Shown here in pieces: positions 1-9,830 of a DNA stretch of 64,000 bases. The stretch lies in NCBI GenBank assembly GCA_949987705.1, contig OX465286.1, positions 558,001 through 622,000 on the forward strand, read 5' to 3'. This stretch comes from Thereva unica (lineage: Eukaryota > Arthropoda > Insecta > Diptera > Therevidae). Under the pieces are notes generated by a model. It made no database searches. It was not told where the DNA came from and saw only the letters and a program-made list of their open reading frames with translations. The position numbers and the translations under genes are program-made. Numbering within the stretch: the stretch's first letter is position 1; each line of letters starts with the position of its first letter.

Positions 1-170
1 TGTCGTATGCCAACGTCGGGCCCTTGTCGTATGACAACGTCGGGCCCTTGTCGTATGCCAACGTCGGGCCCTTGTCGTATGCCAACGTCGGGCCCATGTC
101 GTATGCCAACGTCGGGCCCTTGTCGTATGCCAACGTCGGGCCCTTGTCGTATGACAACGTCGCGCCAACT
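1..170. repeat. 24-bp minisatellite, left block (runs off the window)
   Basis: About seven units of a 24-bp repeat of the form GTCGTATGCCAACGTCGGGC plus CCWT start at base 1, so the block continues upstream. The last units decay into a border module at 151-265 that is repeated at 770-849. The unit is GC-rich and holds three CpG sites and a GGGCCC palindrome, in contrast to its AT-rich surroundings. Confidence 0.95.
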
Positions 171-767
171 GTGGGATGTGACGCAACGCCAACATCTTTT
201 GGCAACGTTGAACCGTTATCGTATGCCAACGTCGAACCCTTATCGTATGCTTATCGTATGTATGAGTTGCTGCTAGTTTCTGTGTTAAAGGAATCGACGA
301 CAGACTTACAGATGATTCGATTTCTCTCAATATATAGAGAAAGGCTACCTTATTTAATCTAAAACTTTGTTTAAAACTGCACAAAAATGTTAACAAAAGT
401 TCAACAGTTGAAAAAATAATGCATTTACAAATGTTCTGGGATATCCAAAATATTTGCTTTTTCTCGCAAATTTCTTCTTTTAATTTTTTCTATTCTATTT
501 GCCTCTCGTTTTTCATTAATTCCAAAAATTATTGCATCCATTTTAAGCACAAAAATATATATTTAAAGCACACTTTACTATACTTCCACTTTTTCAGTCA
601 AAAGCAGCTGTGTTTGACATTTCGAAAGTGAATTCGAAAAAATTGAAAACGATCGAAATATAGAACCCCAAGTTTTAAATCGAGTGAAATTGAATGTGGA
701 TTTCAAATTCATTTCGATCGAAATGCAGAACATGGGCGAATAAATGCCAACATCATAACAACGTTGG
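171..767. other. Spacer between the two minisatellite blocks
   Basis: The first 95 bases are diverged array edge. The remainder is AT-rich single-copy-looking sequence with no supported gene. Two direct near-copies of CGATCGAAATATAGAAC lie at 650-666 and 715-731. Confidence 0.6.
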
Positions 768-1018
768 GCGACAACGTCGCGCCAACTGTGGGATGTGACG
801 CAACGCCAACATCTTTTGGCAACGTTGAACCGTTATCGTATGCCAACGTTAAACCGTTATCGTATGCCAACGTCGAACCCTTATCGTATGCCAACGTTGA
901 ACCCTTATCGTATGCCAACGTTGGTTCTTTATTGCATGCCAACATTGATCCTGTATTGTATACCAGCGTTACCCTGATAATAAATGCCAACATCATAACA
1001 ACGTTGGGCCTTGGACCC
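768..1018. repeat. Diverged edge of the main 24-bp array
   Basis: This stretch begins with a module that is practically the same as 151-230 (ACAACGTCGCGCCAACTGTG and onwards). It continues with degenerate 24-bp units that read CGTTGAACC or CGTCGAACC instead of CGTCGGGCC. Decay at the edge with a homogeneous centre is the pattern expected from unequal exchange. Confidence 0.85.
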
Positions 1019-3889
1019 TTGTCGTATGCCAACGTCGGGCTCATGTCGTATGCCAACGTCGGGCCCTTGTCGTATGCTAACGTCGGGCCCTTGTCGTATG
1101 CCAACGTCGGGCCCTTGTCGTATGCCAACGTCGGGCCCATGTCGTATGCCAACGTCGGGCCCTTGTCGTATGACAACGTCGGGCCCTTGTCGTATGCCAA
1201 CGTCGGGCCCATGTCGTATGCCAACGTCGGGCCCTTGTCGTATGCCAACGTCGGGCCCTTGTCGTATGCCAACGTCGGGCCCTTGTCGTATGCCAACGTC
1301 GGGCCCTTGTCGTATGCCAACGTCGGGCCCATGTCGTATGCCAACGTCGGGCCCTTGTCGTATGCCAACGTCGGGCCCTTGTCGTATGCCAACGTCGGGC
1401 CCTTGTCGTACGCCAACGTCGGGCCCATGTCGTATGCCAACGTCGGGCCCATGTCGTATGCCAACGTCGGGCCCATGTCGTATGCCAACGTCGGGCCCTT
1501 GTCGTACGCCAACGTCGGGCCCATGTCGTATGCCAACGTCGGGCCCATGTCGTATGCCAACGTCGGGCCCTTGTCGTATGCCAACGTCGGGCCCTTGTCG
1601 TATGCCAACGTCGGGCCCTTGTCGTATGCCAACGTCGGGCCCTTGTCGTATGCCAACGTCGGGCCCATGTCGTATGCCAACGTCGGGCCCATGTCGTATG
1701 CCAACGTCGGGCCCTTGTCGTATGCCAACGTCGGGCCCTTGTCGTATGCCAACGTCGGGCCCATGTCGTATGCCAACGTCGGGCCCTTGTCGTATGCCAA
1801 CGTCGGGCCCATGTCGTATGCCAACGTCGGGCCCATGTCGTATGCCAACGCCGGGCCCTTGTCGTATGCCAACGTCGGGCCCATGTCGTATGCCAACGTC
1901 GGGCCCTTGTCGTATGCCAACGTCGGGCCCTTGTCGTATGCCAACGTCGGGCCCATGTCGTATGCCAACGTCGGGCCCTTGTCGTATGCCAACGTCGGGC
2001 CCATGTCGTATGCCAACGTCGGGCCCTTGTCGTATGCCAACGTCGGGCCCTTGTCGTATGCCAACGTCGGGCCCTTGTCGTATGACAACGTCGGGCCCTT
2101 GTCGTATGACAACGCCGGGCCCATGTCGTATGCCAACGTCGGGCCCTTGTCGTATGCCAACGTCGGGCCCATGTCGTATGCCAACGTCGGGCCCTTGTCG
2201 TATGCCAACGTCGGGCCCATGTCGTATGCCAACGTCGGGCCCTTGTCGTACGCCAACGTCGGGCCCATGTCGTATGCCAACGTCGGGCCCTTGTCGTATG
2301 CCAACGTCGGGCCCATGTCGTATGCCAACGTCGGGCCCTTGTCGTATGCCAACGTCGGGCCCATGTCGTATGCCAACGTCGGGCCCATGTCGTATGCCAA
2401 CGTCGGGCCCATGTCGTATGCCAACGTCGGGCCCTTGTCGTATGCCAACGTCGGGCCCTTGTCGTATGCCAACGTCGGGCCCTTGTCGTATGCCAACGTC
2501 GGGCCCTTGTCGTATGCCAACGTCGGGCCCTTGTCGTATGCCAACGTCGGGCCCTTGTCGTATGCCAACGTCGGGCCCTTGTCGTATGCCAACGTCGGGC
2601 CCTTGTCGTATGCCAACGTCGGGCCCTTGTCGTATGCCAACGTCGGGCCCTTGTCGTATGCCAACGTCGGGCCCTTGTCGTATGCCAACGTCGGGCCCTT
2701 GTCGTATGCCAACGTCGGGCCCTTGTCGTATGCCAACGTCGGGCCCTTGTCGTATGCCAACGTCGGGCCCATGTCGTATGCCAACGTCGGGCCCTTGTCG
2801 TATGCCAACGTCGGGCCCTTGTCGTATGTCAACGTCGGGCCCATGTCGTATGCCAACGTCGGGCCCATGTCGTATGCCAACGTCGGGCCCTTGTCGTATG
2901 CCAACGTCGGGCCCTTGTCGTATGCCAACGTCGGGCCCTTGTCGTATGCCAACGTCGGGCCCATGTCGTATGCCAACGTCGGGCCCTTGTCGTATGCCAA
3001 CGTCGGGCCCTTGTCGTATGCCAACGTCGGGCCCTTGTCGTATGCCAACGTCGGGCCCATGTCGTATGCCAACGTCGGGCCCTTGTCGTACGCCAACGTC
3101 GGGCCCATGTCGTATGCCAACGTCGGGCCCATGTCGTATGCCAACGTCGGGCCCTTGTCGTATGCCAACGTCGGGCCCTTGTCGTATGCCAACGTCGGGC
3201 CCTTGTCGTATGCCAACGTCGGGCCCTTGTCGTATGCCAACGTCGGGCCTTTGTCGTATGCCAACGTCGGGCCCTTGTCGTATGCCAACGTCGGGCCCTT
3301 GTCGTATGCCAACGTCGGGCCCATGTCGTATGCCAACGTCGGGCCCTTGTCGTATGCCAACGTCGGGCCCATGTCGTATGCCAACGTCGGGCCCATGTCG
3401 TATGCCAACGTCGGGCCCTTGTCGTATGCCAACGTCGGGCCCATGTCGTATGCCAACGTCGGGCCCTTGTCGTACGCCAACGTCGGGCCCATGTCGTATG
3501 CCAACGTCGGGCCCTTGTCGTATGCCAACGTCGGGCCCATGTCGTATGCCAACGTCGGGCCCTTGTCGTATGCCAACGTCGGGTCCATGTCGTATGCCAA
3601 CGTCGGGCCCATGTCGTATGCCAACGTCGGGCCCTTGTCGTATGCCAACGTCGGGCCCTTGTCGTATGCCAACGTCGGGCCCTTGTCGTATGCCAACGTC
3701 GGGCCCTTGTCGTATGCCAACGTCGGGCCCATGTCGTATGCCAACGTCGGGCCCTTGTCGTATGCCAACGTCGGGCCCTTGTCGTATGCCAACGTCGGGC
3801 CCTTGTCGTATGCCAACGTCGGGCCCATGTCGTATGCCAACGTCGGGCCCTTGTCGTATGCCAACGTCGGGCCCTTGTCGTATGCCGTA
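1019..3889. repeat. 24-bp minisatellite, main array (about 120 units)
   Basis: The 24-bp phase is kept without a single indel over about 2.87 kb. Variation is confined to a few positions: A or T after GGGCCC, C or A in ATGCC/ATGAC, T or C in GTAT/GTAC, and occasional CpG changes. Because 24 is a multiple of 3 and the unit has no stop in most frames, at least five frames are open across the array (for example SYANVGPL or SYANVGPM on the plus strand, LAYDKGPT on the minus strand). There is no clear start context, splice site or unique domain, so I call this a tandem repeat and not a gene. Confidence 0.97.
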
Positions 3890-3924
3890 TGTCGTATGAC
3901 GAAACACTTGTTTGGGATACAATG

Positions 3925-4110
3925 GTCTCACCTATTAAAGCCACAGAAGAACTCCAAACACACGCCAACAACCAATAATAGATTACCTAGATAAATGGAA
4001 CATAGAAATTAATCTGGGGAAAATTTTAATAACCTGCTTCAGGAGTCCTTCAGGTAAAGGGCATAGTAACGCACCGCGGGGATCAAAACTCTGCAAAATA
4101 AGCATTAATT
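3925..4110 (+). pseudogene. Fragment of a Jockey-type LINE reverse transcriptase
   Basis: Read with one frameshift, the plus strand gives IKATEELQTH and then DYLDKWNIEINLGK. This resembles the segment after the YADD box in Jockey-like reverse transcriptases (a leucine-rich helix, then a K-W-x-I-x-I-N-x-x-K motif). In-frame stops and the frameshift show it is dead. It directly abuts the end of the 24-bp array. The family call rests on a short motif and is tentative. Confidence 0.4.
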
Positions 4111-4440
4111 GTCATACACACAGCCACTTTGGCGCTACTAATATGCTTGTGCCTTAAACACTACGAATCTTCCTATGACCACGAAACCCCCAACTTACGC
4201 TTAGTTGATGAATCGAAAATGAAATAAAAACCCTCTCATAAAAACACTCTCATAAGGGTCGCCTCGTCATAAAAACCCTCTCAACCCCCTCACCATCGTG
4301 AACCGGCATCGGCTACGAATTTTCATATTCCCATAAAAATGATAATCCCAGCGCGCATGACGAATGGCAGTTGAAATGCTTGCCCTCCATTGGCTCCATC
4401 CCTTCGCCCATATCCTCCGTGCTACGCCTTCTCGGATTCC
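4111..4440. other. No gene seen; short CTCTCATAA repeats
   Basis: Nothing here supports a gene. Around 4230-4290 the words AAAACCCTCTCA and CTCTCATAA recur three or four times within 60 bases. Confidence 0.4.
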
Positions 4441-4503
4441 AGTGTTGCGCATTCCTTTGTTGCGCGCATTCCTGTGTTACGCATTCCTGTGTTGCGAATT
4501 CCT
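4441..4503. repeat. Small imperfect tandem repeat
   Basis: The phrase GCATTCCTGTGTTGC and close variants occur about four times in a row. A weak minisatellite with no visible function. Confidence 0.7.
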
Positions 4504-5453
4504 CAAAATTTACTCTCATAATATTTTCAAAACGCGCCTAAAGAAGTATAACTTCTAAAATTTAAAAAAAAAATCGGACAAAAGGAAAAATAAAAGAAAT
4601 TCTAATTTATTAATTATAAAAATTAATTACATTAAAAAAAAACAAGCTTTTACATTGTCTATATTCCATTTATATTATAAACAATTTTTCATTTTTATAT
4701 TTCAATAATATTAAAAATAACATTTCCACTTATGATTGATCTTCTGAATTTTGCTTTATGTAAAAAAAACTGCATTTCTTCTATTCATTTTTCGTGTTTT
4801 TTTATATGTTCGTTTTGTGGTTCTTCTTGTTTGTTTTATTATTAAAAAATAAAACATTTAAGATTAAAAAGTTTATTTAGAAAAATACAACAAAAAAGGA
4901 AGCTGCTTTATAAATAATATACTAAAGATTCGTTTGGAAAATTATTTTAATATTTATCTTTATATTTATTTTATTTTTTATTTTATTTTTGTGTAATCAA
5001 AAAAAAAAAGAAGTTAAAGGTGTTATATTTTTTTTTGGAAAGGAAAAAATTTCCCACAATAATAATATTGAACAAAAAAAAAGAAATGATTTTTTGGTAA
5101 TAAGTAATTGTAATTTTTAGGTATCTTTGTAGGCAGTTTTTAATTTTGTTTTTATAGTTTTTTATTTATTTATTTTATTTTTTTATATTTTTATTTCAAC
5201 ACTAGATTTACGGACAAAATTGCATTAATGCATTGATGGATATAAATATATGTATTAAGATTTGCGTTTTTATGTTCAATACAAAAGTAGTCATTGAAAA
5301 ATGAAAAGGTTCCTGGATTTATAATTTTAATAAAATTATTTATGAAATTTGAAAGTATAAACTGCTTGCGGATAAATTCATCTCAGTAGTTTCCTTGTAG
5401 TTTCATCAGCGACCTTCTTGTGTGCCTGACTGAACACATCAACCAAATCATCC
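4504..5453. other. AT-rich sequence, no gene seen
   Basis: Mostly poly(A)/poly(T)-rich DNA. I see no exon with flanking splice sites and no conserved motif. Confidence 0.6.
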
Positions 5454-6290
5454 ATGGCTTCGGTGAGTCTGGTCAGGTTTGCTCTGGATATCTCCAAGGC
5501 CTTCGACAGAGTATTGCATCCAGCTCTGCTGTCGAAACTCCAAGGTATTGGTATCGACTCAGTTCTAAGGAACTGGATTGAGAGCTTTCTTTCTGGCTGT
5601 TCAATCAAGGTAGTATTGGATGGCGTTGAATCCAACTCTTATTCCATTTCGGCCGGCGTTCCTCAAGGGGCGATTCTCTCACGTATTCTCTTTCTTATAT
5701 TCATTAATGATCTACTCTCAATCCCCTCCAATCCACTTCATAGTTTTGTCGATGACGGTACTTTGCGTTACTCATACCCCTCCGACAACACAGGACAAGC
5801 AAGTGCCAGACCTTGTCTGTTAGAACGCGAACTCATGTCCAACTCTCTTAACGCGGATATTCAACTCATTCTTGATTGGGGCCGCAAGAATTGTGTCGAG
5901 TTCAATGATACCAAAACCAAGTACTGTCTATTCTCCACTAAAACCTGCACCAACCTTCGCTTCATTTCAGTGGGAGAGGATAATATAACAGCTGATCCAT
6001 ATCTGAACATCCTCGGCGTGACTCTATCCAACGATCTGCGATGAAATAATCACATACTCCAACTCACCAAACAATCGTATCAATGCCTCGGCTTCCTTAA
6101 GAGATGTAAGTTTCTCCTTCATCCAGCTGCCTGGCTACAATCTACAAATCCTACATTCGACCCAGCCTTGAATACAATTCGTATATCTAGGCAAGCGCAC
6201 CAACAATCACCTTGGCTTGCCTTGACAAAGTGCAAAATCGTGCCATCAAACTCATTGGTGGTGGCATTTTTCGCGCCTCTGATTCAGGTC
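5454..6290 (+). pseudogene. LINE reverse transcriptase fragment (Jockey/CR1-like)
   Basis: The plus strand encodes LDISKAFDRVLHPALLSKL, SISAGVPQGAILS, LFLIFINDLLS and HSFVDDGTLRYS. These are the successive palm motifs of a non-LTR reverse transcriptase: the D of the A motif, the GVPQG box and the catalytic DD box. The catalytic box reads FVDD, where FADD or YADD is usual. The frame is open from 5454 to 6044 and then breaks, although recognisable C-terminal sequence continues in other frames to about 6290. There is no endonuclease domain, so the copy is 5'-truncated. The minus-strand remnant at 57400-59010 belongs to the same family: both have a WGxKNxVE segment followed by a NILGxTL segment. 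Confidence 0.88.
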
Positions 6291-6465
6291 GACCCCTACC
6301 CCCTTAACGCCTTGCCGTAATTAATGGACGACCCCTTAGCTGACGGCAAGAACTGTCGGCCCCTGGCTTGAAGTCTCCAGTTTCTTATACGTAGGGCTCG
6401 TACATCTTCTACGCTATCTATATATCTCTTTTGGACGTTCGTGTCTCGGTGTCCGTCTGGTCGTT

Positions 6466-6650
6466 TGTTCATAATAATAGGAGGTGTTCTTCGTTACTTC
6501 TTAATGTCCAGGATTCGGATCCATATAGTAGACTTGGTCTTATAAGGGTTCTGTATAGTTTCACTTTAGTCATCCTTGATATGTTCCTTGTTAAGAAGTG
6601 TTTACGTAGCCCAAAGTAGCATCTATTTCCCAGCGCTTCTGATCTATGTA
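6466..6650 (-). pseudogene. RTE-like LINE fragment (C-terminal reverse transcriptase)
   Basis: Read on the minus strand it gives NRCYFGLRKHFL, KVKLYRTLIRPSLLYGSESW and TLRSNEEHLL. This is the hallmark segment after the palm of RTE-like insect LINEs. Only about 55 residues remain. The same broad family supplies the 3' fragments at 13396-13823, 37463-37615 and 47775-47990 and the YADD fragment at 29930-30311. Confidence 0.75.
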
Positions 6651-6888
6651 CTCATTTTTAAATTGTTAGCCTTTTTCGTTGCCGTGTGCGTCGCCGCGAA
6701 CACCGTCCTTTCTCTGAGGCTTATTACTAGAGATCCGTAATATGATTATGAAGATTATACAGATTTGTTTACGTAAATCTAGTGTTAAAATACAAAAAAA
6801 ATTGTTCCGTTGTTTAAAATTGGCTAAAAAAATTCTCAATCCTCCCTCCCAATAATTAATAATTTGTTTGTTTTGTAATTGATTATAT

Positions 6889-7690
6889 GGCCCCTGTGCT
6901 GAAAGTCGAGTCATGTCTCGGGACAAGTCGTTTCAGTTGAAGATAGTGACGACGTTTCAATCTAATTACGATCTTCAGCACAGGGGCTTAGAGTAGAAAT
7001 GCTAAGTTGAGTTTAGGTATCTGTACTGAAAGTTGTGATTCAACTGAAACGTAGTTTTCTTCAAATGAAATGACTTGTCGTGTCGTGACAACTCGATTGG
7101 GCGATTTCACACGACCGTATACACACGACACGGCAATAGGCGGCTGCAAAAATGGTTTATGGAGAAGAGGGTGGGAGAGGGCGATAGAAATTATGTCAAT
7201 CCCATCGTCCTCGACTTACCCTCTTCTTCATAAACCACATTTTTCAGGCTATTCTTGTCGTGTCGTGTGTACGCCCGTGTGGATTCAGGCAAAGTCGAGA
7301 TTCGACTGAAACGTAATTTTCTTCAACTCAAATTACTTGTCCTTTGTCGTGACGACTCGATTGCCTGACTCCACAGGAGAGCGTACACACGACACGACAA
7401 GAGTCGACTGCAAACGTGGTTTATGGAGAAGAGGGAGAGAAAGGATGACCGGAACTATGTCTATTCCATCGTCCTCTCTCACCCTCTCCATAAACCACTT
7501 TTGCAACCGACTTTTGTCGGGTCGTGTGTACGCTCATGTGTAATCGCCCCTGTACTAAAAAATGGCTGATTCTACACGGGCGTATACACGACACGACAAG
7601 AGTCGACTGAAAAAGCCGATTCTTGTCGTGTTGTGGGTATGCTCGTGTGGAATCAGCCATTTTTTTTAGAACAGGTGCCATTCTGATGGT
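6889..7690. mobile_element. Composite MITE cluster
   Basis: It starts with a copy of the GGCCCCTGTGCTGAAAGTCG MITE family. This runs into two tandemly duplicated modules of about 270 bp (near 7071-7270 and 7344-7530). Each module contains a short inverted pair around TGGTTTATGGAGAAGAGGG and ACACGACACGAC/GTCGTGTCGTGTGT arms. A further small inverted repeat (TGGCTGATTCTACACG against CGTGTGGAATCAGCCA) closes the cluster at 7562-7660. No coding capacity is visible. It looks like repeated insertion of related foldback sequences. Confidence 0.7.
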
Positions 7691-8029
7691 GGAGATTATG
7701 CACAACAAACAAAAAAGAAATTCTTTTCACAAATTGTGGGAATTTTATTTTGTATGGATTTTTTTTATATTTAATACGTGGATTTTGTGCATGGAAATAT
7801 TCTGTATTTTAGGGGATTATTGTGGTTATATTTATATACATACATATATGGGCCTTTATCTACTAACAGGAAAATCATGGTCCAAGCATTTTTTTTTACT
7901 TTGACTATATAAATGAATAGTTTTATTCATTAAAACGCATAATATATAACCTGTTATTTAAGGAGACAAGCTTAATCAATATTTAGAATCAGAATCATTT
8001 CATAAATTCGGTTTAAAAGCCACTAAAAA

Positions 8030-8640
8030 CAGTCCTCTGTTATGTCCTAATTCAGGATCGAGTATGATTCGGTTCGGTTTTTATTAGTTCTATTTAAAAA
8101 TGTAAAATCTTATAACTCTATAAACATAAAGAATATTGAATGCATGTGAACAAAAAACAATTATAATTTTAGAGAATTTTTTAGTACTAAAAACTAGTGT
8201 TTGAATTTTGTCCATTACATTTTTGAACAGTCCTCTGTCACAATTTGAATATCGCGCCACAAAAATATTAGACACTATTGTGCTTACATTTCCCTTGAAA
8301 CTGAACGTTAACAGTGTGAAGTTTGTTCGGTCGCCATGCTAAACAAGTCGCCGCCATTTTGCGCAGTGACAACTCCGCGTCTGTGTGGTAGCCACGTCTC
8401 TGTAGTGTTAAGTGAACAGTCCTCTGGTAAGTCTATTTTACGGTGTTTTATGTGTTATAATTATATTTATTTAACAAAAAAATTGCTCAGTGTGATAATT
8501 TATAGTTGTTTCTGTTTTATGAAGTAATATTTAAACTGATACGTGGTATGACATTTTTTACGTAAAAATAACAGTCCTCTGTGCAACAGTCCTCTGGAAA
8601 TTTATAACACAGAGGACTGAAATTTATAATACAGAGGACA
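8030..8640. repeat. Cluster of seven CAGTCCTCTG motifs
   Basis: The 10-mer CAGTCCTCTG is found at 8030, 8228, 8417, 8572 and 8587. Its reverse complement is at 8610, and a one-base-shorter form is at 8632. Between the second and third copies lies an unusually GC-rich patch (8330-8410) with the words GCCGCCATTTTG and GGTCGCCATG, which resemble YY1/Pleiohomeotic-type sites. The third motif is followed directly by GTAAGT, a consensus splice donor. Function is unknown; it could be an element or a promoter-like island. Confidence 0.5.
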
Positions 8641-9006
8641 AAATTGCCTATAATTCGAAAAATAAGGGAAAATTACAATGGTTTCTTGTTTATATATATT
8701 TATATTATAACTATCTATCGACTTAACATACTACATTTTTAATTTTCTAGAAAAATAGGGTTGGGACAACTGTCAATAGACAAGTTTCCAGTTAGTAGAG
8801 AAAGGCCCATATATAAAATAATTTTTCTCTCAATTGTGTCTTTTAAACTCTGTCTGTCGTTAGAGATGGATTTTTCTTTGTGACTATGTATATGTAGTTC
8901 GGCTGTAAAATGCTTAGAAACGTTTTCAGTACAAACAAAAATACAATTCTAATTTTATTTACAATTGTATTTTCTAGTTATGATCTCTATGCATATATTT
9001 ATTTTA

Positions 9007-9341
9007 GGAAGTGTCTTATCGGACGCAGAGTTGACGACAGAGTTGACGAGAGTCGACGACAGAGTTGACGAGAGTCGACGACAGAGTTGACGAGAGTCGA
9101 CGACAGAGTTGACAAGAGTCGACGACAGATTTGACGAGAGTCGACCGAGTTGACGACAAAGTCGACCGAGTTGACGACGGAGTCGACCGAGATGACGACC
9201 AAGTGTGTTTTTGCGATCTCTACTTCCTCGGCGGTTATGGACATTTTTGCGGTACTCTGTGTCAACTCGGTCGACTCTGTCGTCAACTCGGTCGACTCTC
9301 GTCAACTCTGTCGTCGACTCTGCGTCCGATAAGACACTTCC
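9007..9341. mobile_element. Foldback element with GTCGACGACAGAGTTGACGA repeats, copy 1
   Basis: The ends are inverted copies: GGAAGTGTCTTATCGGACGC at the left, and its complement ending ACACTTCC at the right. Both arms are built from tandem words GAGTTGACGAGAGTCGACGA and GTCGACCGAGTTGACGAC, so the whole element is close to one long palindrome. The loop holds TTTGCGATCTCTACTTCCTC. The second copy is at 31371-31596. Confidence 0.85.
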
Positions 9342-9737
9342 TATTTTTTTTTTAAGTAACATAAATAACACGGAACATTTTTTTTTATTTTTTATTTGTT
9401 TTTTTTTTTATATAAGTAAAAATATTTTTATATTATTTTAAACATTTAGAAAAATCGGGGAAACAATATATTTTGAAATCGGGTTTTTTTTATAGAAGAT
9501 TTTGTGTGTTATTATTTTGAGAGGAAGGGAAATCGTTTTTAGTTTTTATTTTTTATTAGTTATCTTAGTTTAGTTTTTTTTTATTGTTTTAAATCCTATC
9601 TAGTTTTATAAAAAAAAAGAAAAGACCAAGAATAGCAAAAAAAAAACAAATTAATTTAATTATTTTTGTTTTCTCTCAATTTAATTAAATTATTGTATAA
9701 TTTGCTTTTTGTTGTTGGTTATTTGTTGTGTTTTCAG

Positions 9738-9830
9738 AATTCCAATATGCGGCCATCACCGCCAACCCATCCATCCAGTCAGCAGTCCCCACATCCTCAG
9801 CCTCCGCCTTCGCAAATGATGCCGGGTCAG
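9738..9830 (+). CDS. Ssdp: Ssdp exon (first in window), 31 codons
   Basis: It follows TTGTGTTTTCAG and ends before GTTAGT. It reads NSNMRPSPPTHPSSQQ and then a Pro/Gln/His stretch ending QMMPGQ. Both boundaries are phase 0. The residues match the linker after the LisH region of insect Ssdp. The internal ATG at 9747 could serve as a start for a LisH-less form, but nothing shows that it does. Confidence 0.9.

Noticed and set aside
1..3889. CRISPR-like regular repeats
   Set aside because: There are no variable spacers, the units are directly contiguous and the context is eukaryotic.
709..3994. Reading frames of about 960-1076 codons on both strands of the 24-bp array
   Set aside because: A stop-free unit whose length is a multiple of three opens nearly every frame at once. 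There is no start context, splice site or unique domain.
8336..8527. Small frame MLNKSPPFCAVTT as an upstream Ssdp exon
   Set aside because: If spliced from 8426 to 9738 it enters the Ssdp exon in the wrong phase. At most it would be untranslated.
4000..9737. Ssdp LisH-domain exons
   Set aside because: No sequence resembling the conserved LisH or the following Trp-rich segment was found, so the 5' exons are taken to lie outside the window.
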